Shown here piece by piece: positions 20,191-29,666 of a stretch of DNA of 64,000 bases. The position numbers were made by a program, and so were the translations under genes. The notes beneath the pieces were generated by a model. The model saw only the letters and a list, made by a program, of their open reading frames with translations. It did not search any database and was not told where the DNA came from. The number at the start of each line of letters is the position of its first letter. Within the stretch, counting starts at the first letter, position 1. Origin of the DNA: Pseudomonas fluorescens (GTDB lineage: Bacteria; Pseudomonadota; Gammaproteobacteria; Pseudomonadales; Pseudomonadaceae); NCBI RefSeq assembly GCF_900215245.1, contig NZ_LT907842.1:2604001-2668000 (forward strand), read 5' to 3'.

Positions 20191-21861
20191 GTGACCAAGC
20201 CTACAAAATACCGTGACGTCGAAATCCGCGCCGCCCGCGGTAACAAGCTCACCGCCAAAAGCTGGCTGACTGAAGCGCCGCTGCGCATGCTGATGAACAA
20301 CCTCGACCCGCAAGTGGCCGAGAACCCGAAAGAATTGGTGGTATACGGCGGTATCGGCCGTGCGGCGCGCAACTGGGAGTGCTACGACCAGATCGTCGAG
20401 AGCCTCACTAACCTGAACGACGACGAGACCCTGCTGGTGCAATCCGGCAAGCCGGTCGGCGTGTTCAAGACCCACAGCAACGCCCCGCGCGTGCTCATCG
20501 CCAATTCCAACCTGGTGCCGCACTGGGCCAGTTGGGAACATTTTAACGAGCTGGATGCCAAGGGCCTGGCCATGTACGGCCAGATGACCGCTGGCAGCTG
20601 GATCTACATCGGCAGCCAGGGCATCGTTCAGGGCACCTACGAAACCTTCGTCGAAGCCGGTCGCCAGCATTACAACAGTGACCTGACCGGCCGCTGGGTA
20701 CTCACCGCCGGCCTCGGCGGCATGGGCGGCGCTCAGCCACTGGCTGCCACCCTGGCCGGGGCGTGCTCGCTGAACATTGAGTGCCAGCAGGTCAGCATCG
20801 ACTTCCGCCTGAGCAGCCGTTATGTCGACGAGCAAGCCACCGACCTCGACGACGCCCTGGCCCGCATCGCCAAATACACCCAGGAAGGCAAGGCCATCTC
20901 CATCGCCCTGTTGGGTAACGCGGCGGAAATCCTGCCGGAGCTGGTCAAGCGTGGCGTGCGCCCGGACATGGTCACCGACCAGACCAGCGCCCACGACCCA
21001 CTCAACGGCTACCTGCCGGCCGGCTGGACCTGGGACGAATACCGCGCCCGCGCGAAAACCGAACCGGCTGCCGTGATCAAGGCCGCCAAGCAGTCGATGG
21101 CCGTGCACGTCAAAGCCATGCTGGAATTCCAGAAGCAAGGCATCCCGACCTTCGACTACGGCAACAACATCCGCCAGATGGCACAAGAAGAAGGCGTGGA
21201 AAACGCATTCGACTTCCCAGGCTTCGTACCGGCCTACATCCGCCCACTGTTCTGCCGTGGCATCGGCCCGTTCCGTTGGGCGGCGCTGTCTGGCGACCCG
21301 CAGGACATCTACAAGACCGACGCCAAAGTCAAAGAGCTGATCCCCGACGACGCGCACCTGCACAACTGGCTGGACATGGCGCGCGAGCGCATCAGCTTCC
21401 AGGGCCTGCCGGCACGTATCTGCTGGGTGGGCCTGGGCCAGCGTGCCAAGCTGGGCCTGGCGTTCAACGAAATGGTGCGCAGCGGCGAGCTGTCGGCACC
21501 CGTAGTGATCGGCCGTGACCACCTCGACTCCGGCTCGGTCGCCAGCCCGAACCGCGAAACCGAAGCCATGCAGGACGGTTCCGACGCTGTGTCCGACTGG
21601 CCACTGCTCAACGCCTTGCTCAACACCGCCAGCGGCGCGACCTGGGTTTCGCTGCACCACGGCGGCGGCGTGGGCATGGGCTTCTCGCAGCACTCCGGCA
21701 TGGTGATCGTCTGCGACGGCACCGATGAAGCGGCTGAGCGGATTGCCCGCGTACTGCACAACGACCCGGCTACCGGGGTGATGCGCCACGCAGACGCCGG
21801 TTACCAGATCGCAATCGACTGCGCCAAGGAGCAGGGCCTCAATCTCCCGATGATCAAGTAA
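20191..21861 (+). CDS. hutU: Urocanate hydratase
   Basis: NAD-dependent enzyme that converts urocanate to 4-imidazolone-5-propionate in the cytoplasm. It has 556 residues, typical length. Seen motifs are [29 protein letters not shown], the NAD-site glycines [12 protein letters not shown], and the conserved region with Cys in [15 protein letters not shown]. The start is GTG with GAGGAG about 8 nt upstream. First gene of the long hut unit, behind the sigma-54 promoter and HutC operator. Confidence 0.98.
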   Translation: MTKPTKYRDVEIRAARGNKLTAKSWLTEAPLRMLMNNLDPQVAENPKELVVYGGIGRAARNWECYDQIVESLTNLNDDETLLVQSGKPVGVFKTHSNAPRVLIANSNLVPHWASWEHFNELDAKGLAMYGQMTAGSWIYIGSQGIVQGTYETFVEAGRQHYNSDLTGRWVLTAGLGGMGGAQPLAATLAGACSLNIECQQVSIDFRLSSRYVDEQATDLDDALARIAKYTQEGKAISIALLGNAAEILPELVKRGVRPDMVTDQTSAHDPLNGYLPAGWTWDEYRARAKTEPAAVIKAAKQSMAVHVKAMLEFQKQGIPTFDYGNNIRQMAQEEGVENAFDFPGFVPAYIRPLFCRGIGPFRWAALSGDPQDIYKTDAKVKELIPDDAHLHNWLDMARERISFQGLPARICWVGLGQRAKLGLAFNEMVRSGELSAPVVIGRDHLDSGSVASPNRETEAMQDGSDAVSDWPLLNALLNTASGATWVSLHHGGGVGMGFSQHSGMVIVCDGTDEAAERIARVLHNDPATGVMRHADAGYQIAIDCAKEQGLNLPMIK

Positions 21862-21867
21862 TTCAAT

Positions 21868-21955
21868 GTGGGAGCGGGCTTGCTCGCGAATGCGGTGTGC
21901 CAGTCACCGTAATCGTTAGCTGACCCTCCGCTTTCGCGAGCAAGCCCGCTCCCAC
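21868..21955. repeat. REPIN inside the hut operon
   Basis: Both arms are intact. It lies between hutU and the NCS1 permease gene, 50 bp before the latter's start. Confidence 0.93.
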
Positions 21956-21972
21956 ATTTGATCTGTGTTGCA

Positions 21973-21983
21973 AACAAAAACAA
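21973..21983 (+). promoter_or_regulatory. Hfq/Crc-type CA motif before the NCS1 permease gene
   Basis: AACAAAAACAA contains two overlapping AAnAAnAA motifs, about 22 nt before the ATG. Hfq with Crc binds such motifs to block translation in pseudomonads. The motif is seen; its use here is inference. Confidence 0.5.
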
Positions 21984-22004
21984 TCCATCAGAGGTTGAAC
22001 ACAC

Positions 22005-23462
22005 ATGGCTGCAAATGACGCACGTGCAAGCACCACCCCGTTGATCGAAAGGCGTTCGATCGACTACATCCCGGAAGCGGAAAGACACGGTCGTCTGTTC
22101 AGTCAGTTCACCCTATGGATGGGTGCCAACCTGCAAATCACCGCGATCGTCACCGGGGCTCTGGCCGTGGTGCTGGGCGGTGATGTGTTCTGGTCGTTGA
22201 TCGGTCTGTTGATCGGCCAATTGATCGGTGGCGGTGTCATGGCGTTGCATGCAGCGCAAGGACCGAAGCTGGGCCTGCCGCAGATGATCTCCAGCCGGGT
22301 GCAGTTCGGTGTTTATGGCGCGGCCATCCCGATCGTACTGGTCTGTTTGATGTACCTGGGCTTTACCGCGACCGGCACCGTACTGTCCGGCCAAGCGCTG
22401 GGCCAGTTGTTTGGCGTCAGTGACAGCGTCGGTATCCTTATTTTCGCCAGTGTCATCGTGCTGGTCACAGTGCTCGGTTACCGGGTGATCCATTGGATCG
22501 GCCGCGTCGCCAGCGTCATCGGTGTGGTTGCGTTCGTCTACCTGTTCAGCCGCCTGATCAGCCAGACCGACGTGGGTGCTCTTCTGCAAATCCGCCACTT
22601 CAGTTGGAGCAGTTTTTTGCTGGCGGTGTCGCTCGCGGCCTCCTGGCAGATCGCTTTCGGCCCTTACGTGGCGGACTATTCACGGTACTTGCCGAGCAAG
22701 ACGTCTTCGCTGAAAACCTTTCTCGCCGCTGGCGCGGGTTCGGTCATTGGTGCACAGGTAGCGATGATCCTCGGCGTGTTTGCCGCGGCCATGTCCAACG
22801 GGCAATTCGCAGGCCACGAAGTGGCTTACATCGTGGGTTTGAGCGGCACGGGGGCCACCGCTGCGCTGCTGTACTTCAGCATCGCTTTCGGCAAGGTCAC
22901 CATCTCTACGCTGAACTCCTACGGCAGTTTCATGTGCATCGCGACCATCATCAGCGGCTTTCGGGGTCGCCTGGAGGTCACGCGTCTGCAGCGCCTGGTT
23001 TTCGTGCTGGTCATTGTCGGCACTGCGACCCTGATCGCGTTGCTCGGCCAGCACTCGTTCCTCGGGGCGTTCAAGTCTTTCATCCTGTTCCTGCTGGCGT
23101 TCTTTACGCCCTGGAGTGCGATCAACCTGGTGGATTACTACTGCATCACCCGCGAGCGCTATGACGTGCCGGCGCTGGCCGACCCGAACGGTCGCTACGG
23201 CCGCTGGAACCTGCTCGGTATCAGCGTGTATGTCTTCGGCGTGTTGGTGCAATTGCCCTTCATCTCGACCAAGTTCTACACCGGCCCGCTGGTGGCCGCG
23301 CTGGGTGATGTGGATATTTCCTGGATCATCGGTCTGGTGCTTCCCGCAGCCCTCTATTACGTGTGTGCGAAAAAATGGCACAGCGCAATTCCTGAACGAC
23401 TGATCCTGCCGCAAGAGCAGGGCGCTACACCAACGACAAACGGGCTGGCTGCACAGGCCTGA
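22005..23462 (+). CDS. NCS1 (CodB-type) permease, probably the urocanate transporter HutTu
   Basis: Inner-membrane protein of 485 residues with about 12 hydrophobic segments. It has the start of the NCS1 cytosine/purine/allantoin family: a hydrophilic leader of about 35 residues, then FTLWMGANLQITAIVTGALA. Characteristic stretches are GPKLGLPQMISSRVQFGVYG and ADYSRYLPSKTS. P. fluorescens has a urocanate permease of this type in hut (HutTu), and the place directly after hutU fits that. Substrate is inferred from context. AGAGG precedes the ATG. Confidence 0.88.
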   Translation: MAANDARASTTPLIERRSIDYIPEAERHGRLFSQFTLWMGANLQITAIVTGALAVVLGGDVFWSLIGLLIGQLIGGGVMALHAAQGPKLGLPQMISSRVQFGVYGAAIPIVLVCLMYLGFTATGTVLSGQALGQLFGVSDSVGILIFASVIVLVTVLGYRVIHWIGRVASVIGVVAFVYLFSRLISQTDVGALLQIRHFSWSSFLLAVSLAASWQIAFGPYVADYSRYLPSKTSSLKTFLAAGAGSVIGAQVAMILGVFAAAMSNGQFAGHEVAYIVGLSGTGATAALLYFSIAFGKVTISTLNSYGSFMCIATIISGFRGRLEVTRLQRLVFVLVIVGTATLIALLGQHSFLGAFKSFILFLLAFFTPWSAINLVDYYCITRERYDVPALADPNGRYGRWNLLGISVYVFGVLVQLPFISTKFYTGPLVAALGDVDISWIIGLVLPAALYYVCAKKWHSAIPERLILPQEQGATPTTNGLAAQA

Positions 23463-23531
23463 TGGGACGTGGACAGGGCAGGATGCCTACTGACTGCCGT
23501 AATCCATTTCAAGATTGGGAGCGTCACAACA

Positions 23532-24497
23532 ATGAACATGAATAAGACCCTGCTGGCCACACTGTTTTCTGCAGGCCTGCTGGCGAGTGTCGGCGCGCAA
23601 GCGGCCGGTTGGTGCGAATCCGGCAAACCGGTGAAATTCGCCGGCCTGAACTGGGAAAGCGGCATGTTGCTCACCGACATCCTGCAAACCGTCCTGGAGA
23701 AAGGCTACGACTGCAAAACCGACAGCCTGCCGGGCAACTCCATCACCATGGAAAACGCCCTGAGCAGCAACGACATCCAGGTGTTTGCCGAAGAGTGGGT
23801 CGGCCGCAGTGAAGTCTGGAACAAGGCCGAGAAGGCCGGCAAAGTCGTCGGCGTCGGTGCCCCGGTTGTCGGTGCTGTCGAAGGCTGGTACGTGCCGCGT
23901 TACGTGATCGAAGGCGACGCCAAGCGCAAGCTGGAACCCAAGGCGCCGGGCCTGAAAAACATCGCCGACCTGGCCAAATACGCCTCGGTGTTCAAGGACC
24001 AGGAAGAGCCGTCCAAAGGCCGTTTCTACAACTGCCCGGCCGGCTGGACCTGTGAGCTGGACAACAGCGAAATGCTCAAAAGCTACGGCCTGGAAAGCAC
24101 CTACACCAACTTCCGCCCGGGCACCGGCCCGGCGCTGGATGCGGCGGTGCTGTCGAGCTACAAGCGTGGCGAGCCGATCCTGTTTTACTACTGGTCGCCC
24201 ACCCCGCTGATGGGCCAGGTTGATCTGGTCAAGCTGGAAGAAAAACCCGGTGTGGATAAAACCGTGAGCATCAAGGTTGGCTTGTCCAAAACCTTCCACG
24301 AGCAGGCGCCGGAGCTGGTGGCCGTGCTGGAGAAGGTCAACCTGCCTATCGATCTGCTGAACCAGAACCTGGGCCGCATGGCCAAAGAGCGAATTGAGTC
24401 GCCAAAACTGGCGAAAATTTTCCTCAAGGAACATCCTGAAGTCTGGCACGCATGGGTGAGCGACGACGCAGCCAAGAAAATCGACGCGGCCTTGTAG
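23532..24497 (+). CDS. hutX: ABC transporter substrate-binding protein HutX
   Basis: Periplasmic binding protein of the glycine-betaine/proline (OpuAC) type. Together with HutW and HutV it forms an importer that in other bacteria takes histidine or urocanate. It has 321 residues with a signal peptide (MNMNKTLLATLFSAGLLASV, cleavage near GAQAA). The mature part starts GWCESGKPVKFAGLNWESG. Two cysteines in YNCPAGWTCELDNSE may form a disulfide. The start is set at the ATG giving the signal; the longer reading from 23469 adds a poor N-terminus. Followed by hutW after 71 bp. Confidence 0.92.
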   Translation: MNMNKTLLATLFSAGLLASVGAQAAGWCESGKPVKFAGLNWESGMLLTDILQTVLEKGYDCKTDSLPGNSITMENALSSNDIQVFAEEWVGRSEVWNKAEKAGKVVGVGAPVVGAVEGWYVPRYVIEGDAKRKLEPKAPGLKNIADLAKYASVFKDQEEPSKGRFYNCPAGWTCELDNSEMLKSYGLESTYTNFRPGTGPALDAAVLSSYKRGEPILFYYWSPTPLMGQVDLVKLEEKPGVDKTVSIKVGLSKTFHEQAPELVAVLEKVNLPIDLLNQNLGRMAKERIESPKLAKIFLKEHPEVWHAWVSDDAAKKIDAAL

Positions 24498-24568
24498 GTT
24501 GAGCGTTTCCGGTTGCCTTCACCGGCAACCGGACGCCCGGCCACAACCCACTGGATCGAGAGCACGCT

Positions 24569-25420
24569 ATGTTTCCTGAGAGTTTTACGTTTTCCATCGC
24601 CGACTGGGTCAACGGTTGGGTGGACTCGCTGGTCACCAACTACGGCGATGTGTTCCGGCACATCTCCGACACCCTCCTATGGGCCATCGTCAACCTGGAA
24701 GGGTTGCTGCGCGCGGCGCCCTGGTGGCTGATGCTAATCATCGTCGGCGGGATCGCCTGGCACGCCACCCGCAAGGTGCTGACCACGGCGGTCATCGTTG
24801 GCTTGCTGTTCCTGGTGGGCGCGGTGGGCCTGTGGGACAAACTGATGCAAACGCTCGCACTGATGATGGTCGCCACGGTGATCTCGGTGCTGATCGGCAT
24901 TCCGCTGGGCATTCTGTCGGCACGCAGCAATCGCCTGCGTTCGGTGCTGATGCCGTTGCTCGACATCATGCAAACCATGCCCAGCTTCGTGTACCTGATT
25001 CCGGTGCTGATGCTGTTCGGCCTCGGTAAGGTGCCGGCGATTTTCGCCACGGTGATCTACGCCGCGCCACCGCTGATTCGCCTGACGGATTTGGGCATTC
25101 GCCAAGTCGACGGCGAGGTCATGGAAGCCATCAATGCCTTCGGTGCCAACCGCTGGCAGCAGCTGTTCGGCGTGCAACTGCCGCTGGCGCTGCCGAGCAT
25201 CATGGCCGGGATCAACCAGACCACCATGATGGCGCTGTCGATGGTGGTGATTGCCTCGATGATCGGTGCCCGTGGCCTGGGTGAAGACGTCCTCGTCGGC
25301 ATCCAGACCCTCAACGTTGGCCGTGGCCTCGAAGCCGGGCTGGCGATCGTGATTCTTGCAGTGGTCATTGACCGCATTACCCAGGCCTATGGTCGTCCAC
25401 GGCATGAGGCGAACAAATGA
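24569..25420 (+). CDS. hutW: ABC transporter permease HutW
   Basis: Inner-membrane permease of the ProW/OpuAB type, 283 residues with about six helices. The EAA loop that docks the ATPase is visible as [20 protein letters not shown] near residue 185. The N-terminal 35 residues are hydrophilic. Stop and start of hutV overlap by ATGA, so the two are translationally coupled. Confidence 0.93.
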   Translation: MFPESFTFSIADWVNGWVDSLVTNYGDVFRHISDTLLWAIVNLEGLLRAAPWWLMLIIVGGIAWHATRKVLTTAVIVGLLFLVGAVGLWDKLMQTLALMMVATVISVLIGIPLGILSARSNRLRSVLMPLLDIMQTMPSFVYLIPVLMLFGLGKVPAIFATVIYAAPPLIRLTDLGIRQVDGEVMEAINAFGANRWQQLFGVQLPLALPSIMAGINQTTMMALSMVVIASMIGARGLGEDVLVGIQTLNVGRGLEAGLAIVILAVVIDRITQAYGRPRHEANK

Positions 25421-26241
25421 CTACTGTCAGCAAAATTGAAGTTAAGAACGTCTTCAAGATCTTCGGCAACCGCTCCAAGGACGCGCTGGCCCTGGTTGGC
25501 CAGGGCAAGACCAAGGACCAGGTGCTGGCCGAGACCGGCTGCGTGGTCGGCGTGAATGACCTGTCCCTGAGCATCGGTACCGGCGAGATCTTTGTGATCA
25601 TGGGCTTGTCGGGCTCCGGCAAGTCGACCTTGGTGCGCCACTTCAACCGCCTGATTGATCCCACCAGCGGCGCGATCCTGGTGGACGGCGAAGACATCCT
25701 GCAACTGGACATGGAAGCCTTGCGCCAATTCCGTCGGCACAAGATCAGCATGGTGTTCCAGAGCTTCGGCCTGCTGCCCCACAAGAGCGTGCTCGACAAC
25801 GTCGCCTATGGCTTGAAAGTGCGTGGCGAAACCAAGCAGGTCTGCGCCGAACGCGCGCTGCACTGGATCGAAACCGTGGGCCTCAAAGGCTACGAAAACA
25901 AATACCCGCACCAGCTTTCCGGCGGCATGCGCCAACGTGTGGGCCTGGCTCGCGCCTTGGCGGCTGACACCGACATCATTCTGATGGACGAAGCCTTCAG
26001 TGCGCTCGACCCGCTGATCCGCGCCGAGATGCAGGACCAGTTGCTCGAGCTGCAAAAGACCCTGCACAAGACCATCGTGTTCATCACCCACGACCTCGAC
26101 GAGGCCGTGCGTATCGGCAACCGCATTGCGATCCTCAAGGACGGCAAGCTGATCCAGGTCGGCACGCCGCGCGAGATCTTGCATTCGCCGGCGGATGAGT
26201 ATGTGGACCGGTTTGTTCAGCGGCGGGCGGCGGTGGTCTGA
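25417..26241 (+). CDS. hutV: ABC transporter ATPase HutV
   Basis: ATPase of 274 residues of the glycine-betaine/L-proline class. The Walker A is GLSGSGKST, the signature is [17 protein letters not shown], the Walker B is [12 protein letters not shown], and the switch His lies in [10 protein letters not shown]. It lacks the long C-terminal CBS pair of ProV, so osmotic gating by CBS domains is not expected. Energises HutXW. Confidence 0.94.
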   Translation: MTTVSKIEVKNVFKIFGNRSKDALALVGQGKTKDQVLAETGCVVGVNDLSLSIGTGEIFVIMGLSGSGKSTLVRHFNRLIDPTSGAILVDGEDILQLDMEALRQFRRHKISMVFQSFGLLPHKSVLDNVAYGLKVRGETKQVCAERALHWIETVGLKGYENKYPHQLSGGMRQRVGLARALAADTDIILMDEAFSALDPLIRAEMQDQLLELQKTLHKTIVFITHDLDEAVRIGNRIAILKDGKLIQVGTPREILHSPADEYVDRFVQRRAAVV

Positions 26242-26265
26242 CCCGGATTTTGAGGTGAGCCGGCT

Positions 26266-26342
26266 GGCCTCTTCGCGAGCAAGCCCGCTCCCACATTTGG
26301 AATGCGTTCCCCTGTGGGAGCGGGCTTGCCCGCGAAGAGGCC
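26266..26342. repeat. REPIN in reverse arrangement (CTCCCAC inward)
   Basis: Arms of 30 nt (GGCCTCTTCGCGAGCAAGCC at the left start) match with one mismatch, around a short loop. Here the GTGGGAG ends face inward, the opposite of most REPINs in the window. Lies between hutV and the HutH-like gene. Confidence 0.92.
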
Positions 26343-26377
26343 GGTAAGGCTGCACAAAAATTGAAGAAGGTATGAAG

Positions 26378-27901
26378 ATGTCCCAGGCAGCAAAAATCAT
26401 CATCGCCGACGCCCCGATGCGCTGGCAGGACGTGGTCGCCGTGGCCCGTCATGGCGCGGTGCTCGAACTGTCGGGCCACGCCTGGGCGCGCATCGACAAT
26501 GCCCAGGCCATCGTGCAGCGCATCGTCACCCGCGGTGAACGCGCCTATGGCGTGAACACCGGCCTGGGCGCGTTGTGCAACGTGTCGCTCAAGGGCGAGC
26601 AACTCAGCCAGCTGTCGCGCAACACCCTGCTCAGCCACGCCTGTGGCGTCGGCCCGGTGCTCCGCGACGAGCAGACCCGCGCGATTATTTGCGCGGCCAT
26701 CATCAACTACAGCCACGGCAAATCCGGCCTGCATCCGCAGGTGGTGCATTCGTTGCTGGCGCTGCTTAACCACGGCATCACGCCGCAAGTGCCGTCCCAG
26801 GGTTCGGTGGGTTACCTGACCCACATGGCCCACGTCGGCGTGGCCTTGCTCGGCGTTGGCAATGTGAGCTACCAGGGCCGCATCGTTGCGGCGCAACAGG
26901 CCCTGAGCGCAGAAGGTTTGCAGCCGGTGGTGCTCGGCGCCAAGGACGGCCTGTGCCTGGTCAACGGCACGCCGTGCATGACCGGCCTGAGCTGCCTGGC
27001 CCTGGCCGACGCGCATCACTTGCTGCAATGGGCTGACGTAATCGGCGCCATGAGCTTCGAGGCCCAGCGCGGCCAGATCGATGCGTTTGACGAAGCCATC
27101 ATCGCCCTCAAGCCGCACCCCGGCATGCAACACGTGGGTATCAACCTGCGCGCCTTGCTCGACGGCAGTGAAGTAATCGCCAGCAGCAAGGGCATCCGCA
27201 CCCAGGACGCCCTGAGCATTCGCTCGATCCCGCAGATTCACGGTGCAGCCCGCGACCAGGTAGAACACGCCACCCGCCAGATCGAGACCGAACTCAACAG
27301 CGCCACGGACAACCCGCTGGTGCTCGGCACTCCGGACGACTACCGCGTAGTGTCCCAGGCCAACCCGCACGGTCAGTCCGTAGCGCTGGCGGCCGACATG
27401 CTCGCCATTGCCATGGCTGAAATCGGCGCGGTGGCCGAGCGCCGCCTGGACCGCCTGATCAACCCGCATGTTAGCGGCTTGCCGGCGTTCCTGGTCAGCA
27501 ACCCCGGGGTCAACTCCGGGATGATGATCGTGCAGTACGTCGCGGCATCCCTGTGCGGGCAAAACCGCCAACTGGCCCAACCGGCGGTGCTCGACAACTT
27601 CGTCACCTCCGGCCTGCAGGAAGACCACCTGAGCATGGGCACCAATGCCGCGCTCAAGCTGCATCAGCTGTTGGCCAACGTCACCCAGATTCTCGCCATC
27701 GAATACCTGCTGGCGGCCCAGGCCTTCGAGTTTCTCAAGGACCAGCGTTTCGGCGCAGGCACTCACTGTGCCTGGCGCCTGTTGCGCGAAACAGTCCCGG
27801 CCTATGAGCAGGACCGCTGGCTGGCGCCGGACATCGCGAGCGCCGCCGCGCTGCTCAACGACAGCACTTTGCTGCACCACGTATTACCGAATTTGCACTG
27901 A
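26378..27901 (+). CDS. HutH-like aromatic amino acid lyase family protein lacking the MIO triad
   Basis: Protein of 507 residues homologous along its length to the true HutH that follows. The MIO-forming Ala-Ser-Gly is absent: residues 142-149 read GSVGYLTH where the neighbour has [10 protein letters not shown] three-residue deletion restores the alignment. Other active-site parts are mixed: YGVNTGLG, NGTPC and QEDHLSMG are kept, but the DPYSLR Tyr is Leu and the GNFHAE Phe becomes Pro. By the known mechanism it should not deaminate histidine. It may be a regulatory subunit, a binding protein or an enzyme of another kind. The start is at the second ATG, 7 nt after AGAAGG. It sits between hutV and hutH. 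Confidence 0.9.
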   Translation: MSQAAKIIIADAPMRWQDVVAVARHGAVLELSGHAWARIDNAQAIVQRIVTRGERAYGVNTGLGALCNVSLKGEQLSQLSRNTLLSHACGVGPVLRDEQTRAIICAAIINYSHGKSGLHPQVVHSLLALLNHGITPQVPSQGSVGYLTHMAHVGVALLGVGNVSYQGRIVAAQQALSAEGLQPVVLGAKDGLCLVNGTPCMTGLSCLALADAHHLLQWADVIGAMSFEAQRGQIDAFDEAIIALKPHPGMQHVGINLRALLDGSEVIASSKGIRTQDALSIRSIPQIHGAARDQVEHATRQIETELNSATDNPLVLGTPDDYRVVSQANPHGQSVALAADMLAIAMAEIGAVAERRLDRLINPHVSGLPAFLVSNPGVNSGMMIVQYVAASLCGQNRQLAQPAVLDNFVTSGLQEDHLSMGTNAALKLHQLLANVTQILAIEYLLAAQAFEFLKDQRFGAGTHCAWRLLRETVPAYEQDRWLAPDIASAAALLNDSTLLHHVLPNLH

Positions 27902-27926
27902 GCACTTATTCAACAGAAGTATTCAA

Positions 27927-27934
27927 AAGAACAA
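27927..27934 (+). promoter_or_regulatory. Hfq/Crc-type CA motif before hutH
   Basis: AAGAACAA fits AAnAAnAA exactly and ends a few nt before the AAGGAG of hutH. Binding there would block ribosome access; this is inference from the known Hfq/Crc mechanism. Confidence 0.55.
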
Positions 27935-27952
27935 TTCACAAGGAGTATGAAT

Positions 27953-29485
27953 GTGACTGCGCTAAATCTGATTCCAGGCCAACTGAGCCTTGCCCAACTG
28001 CGGGCTATCTACCAGCAGCCGGTAACCCTCAGCCTGGATGACAGCGCCACGGCGCAGATCGAAGCCAGCGTTGCCTGCGTGGAGCAGATTCTCGCCGAGA
28101 ATCGCACGGCCTACGGCATCAACACCGGTTTTGGCCTGCTGGCATCGACCCGCATCGCCAGCGAAGACCTGGAAAACCTCCAGCGTTCCCTGGTGCTGTC
28201 CCACGCCGCCGGCGTCGGTGAGCCGATCAGCGATGCGCTGGTGCGGCTGGTCATGGTGCTCAAGGTGAACAGCCTGAGCCGTGGCTTCTCGGGGATTCGC
28301 CGCCAGGTGATCGACGCGCTGATTGCCTTGATCAATGCCGAGGTGTACCCCCACATCCCGCTCAAAGGTTCGGTCGGTGCATCCGGTGACCTGGCGCCAC
28401 TGGCACACATGTCGTTGGTGCTGCTCGGCGAAGGCAAGGCGCGCTATAAAGGCGAATGGCTGGAAGCCACTGAAGCGCTGAAAGTCGCCGGCCTGGCGCC
28501 GCTGACCCTCGCCGCCAAGGAAGGCCTTGCGCTGCTCAACGGCACGCAGGTGTCCACCGCGTACGCCCTGCGCGGCCTGTTCGAAGGCGAAGATTTGTTC
28601 GCCGGCGCACTCGCGTGTGGTGGCTTGACCGTGGAAGCCGTGCTGGGCTCGCGCTCGCCGTTCGACGCACGGATTCACGCGGCGCGTGGCCAACGCGGGC
28701 AGATCGATTCGGCTGCGGCCTATCGCGATCTGCTGGGCGAAAGCAGCCAGGTCTCGCAGTCGCACCAGAATTGCGACAAGGTGCAAGACCCTTACTCCCT
28801 GCGCTGCCAGCCGCAAGTCATGGGCGCCTGCCTGACTCAATTCCGCCAGGCCGCCGAAGTGCTGGTGGTGGAAGCCAACGCCGTGTCGGATAACCCACTG
28901 GTGTTCGCAGCCGAAGGCGACGTGATCTCCGGCGGTAACTTCCACGCCGAACCGGTGGCCATGGCCGCGGATAACATGGCACTGGCCATCGCTGAAATCG
29001 GCTCCCTGAGCGAGCGTCGTATCTCGCTGATGATGGACAAGCACATGTCGCAACTGCCGCCGTTCCTGGTGGGCAATGGCGGGGTGAACTCCGGCTTCAT
29101 GATCGCCCAGGTCACGGCGGCAGCCCTGGCCAGCGAGAACAAGGCGCTGTCCCATCCGCATAGCGTTGATAGCCTGCCGACGTCCGCCAACCAGGAAGAC
29201 CACGTGTCCATGGCCCCGGCTGCCGGCAAGCGTCTGTGGGAAATGGCTGAGAACACGCGTGGCATCCTTGCCGTTGAATGGTTGGCGGCCTGCCAGGGCC
29301 TGGACCTGCGCGAAGGCTTGAAAACTTCGCCGAAGCTGGAAAAAGCCCGTGGCATCCTGCGCGCCAAAGTGGGGTTCTACGACAAGGACCGCTTCTTTGC
29401 CCCGGACATCATTGCCGCCACTGAGCTGCTCGCCAGCCGCTGCCTGAATGAGCTGGTGCCGGCCACGTTGCTGCCAAGCCTCTAA
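27953..29485 (+). CDS. hutH: Histidine ammonia-lyase
   Basis: First enzyme of histidine breakdown: L-histidine to trans-urocanate and ammonia. Starting at GTG 27953, which is 7 nt after GGAG, the protein has 510 residues, the length known for P. putida HutH. An ATG two codons earlier lies too close to the ribosome site. The MIO triad Ala-Ser-Gly is at 143-145 in [15 protein letters not shown]. Other catalytic motifs are [33 protein letters not shown] and NQEDHVSM, all intact. This is the functional histidase of the locus. Confidence 0.97.
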   Translation: MTALNLIPGQLSLAQLRAIYQQPVTLSLDDSATAQIEASVACVEQILAENRTAYGINTGFGLLASTRIASEDLENLQRSLVLSHAAGVGEPISDALVRLVMVLKVNSLSRGFSGIRRQVIDALIALINAEVYPHIPLKGSVGASGDLAPLAHMSLVLLGEGKARYKGEWLEATEALKVAGLAPLTLAAKEGLALLNGTQVSTAYALRGLFEGEDLFAGALACGGLTVEAVLGSRSPFDARIHAARGQRGQIDSAAAYRDLLGESSQVSQSHQNCDKVQDPYSLRCQPQVMGACLTQFRQAAEVLVVEANAVSDNPLVFAAEGDVISGGNFHAEPVAMAADNMALAIAEIGSLSERRISLMMDKHMSQLPPFLVGNGGVNSGFMIAQVTAAALASENKALSHPHSVDSLPTSANQEDHVSMAPAAGKRLWEMAENTRGILAVEWLAACQGLDLREGLKTSPKLEKARGILRAKVGFYDKDRFFAPDIIAATELLASRCLNELVPATLLPSL

Positions 29486-29502
29486 GCTCGCCGCTGTCCA
29501 AT

Positions 29503-29610
29503 GTGGGAGCTGTCGAGCCCCAGCGAGGCTGCGAAGGCGTCGGCACAGGCAACATTTTTGTTGCCTGACACACCGCCTTCGCAGCCTCGCTAAAGCTCGA
29601 CAGCGCCCAC
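29503..29610. repeat. Second class of REP-like inverted repeat
   Basis: It begins GTGGGAGCTGTCGAGCCCCA and ends with the imperfect inverse. The arms carry AGCGAGGCTGCGAAGGCG instead of the CGGGCTTGCTCGCGA core. This is the only copy of this class here. Lies between hutH and the histidine permease gene. Confidence 0.88.
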
Positions 29611-29645
29611 ATTTAATGTGCGATAGCGATGGATTTTCTCGGGAT

Positions 29646-29653
29646 AAAAATAA
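29646..29653 (+). promoter_or_regulatory. Possible Hfq/Crc-type motif before the histidine permease gene
   Basis: AAAAATAA fits AAnAAnAA and lies 13 nt before the ATG, just upstream of AGGGAAGAG. A-rich leaders occur by chance, so this is weaker than the hutH site. Confidence 0.4.
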
Positions 29654-29666
29654 TTAGGGAAGAGAA

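Noticed and set aside
26378..27901. Pseudogene status for the HutH-like gene
   Set aside because: The frame is intact at full family length with most conserved motifs kept; the triad loss is a clean in-frame change, so a maintained gene is more likely.
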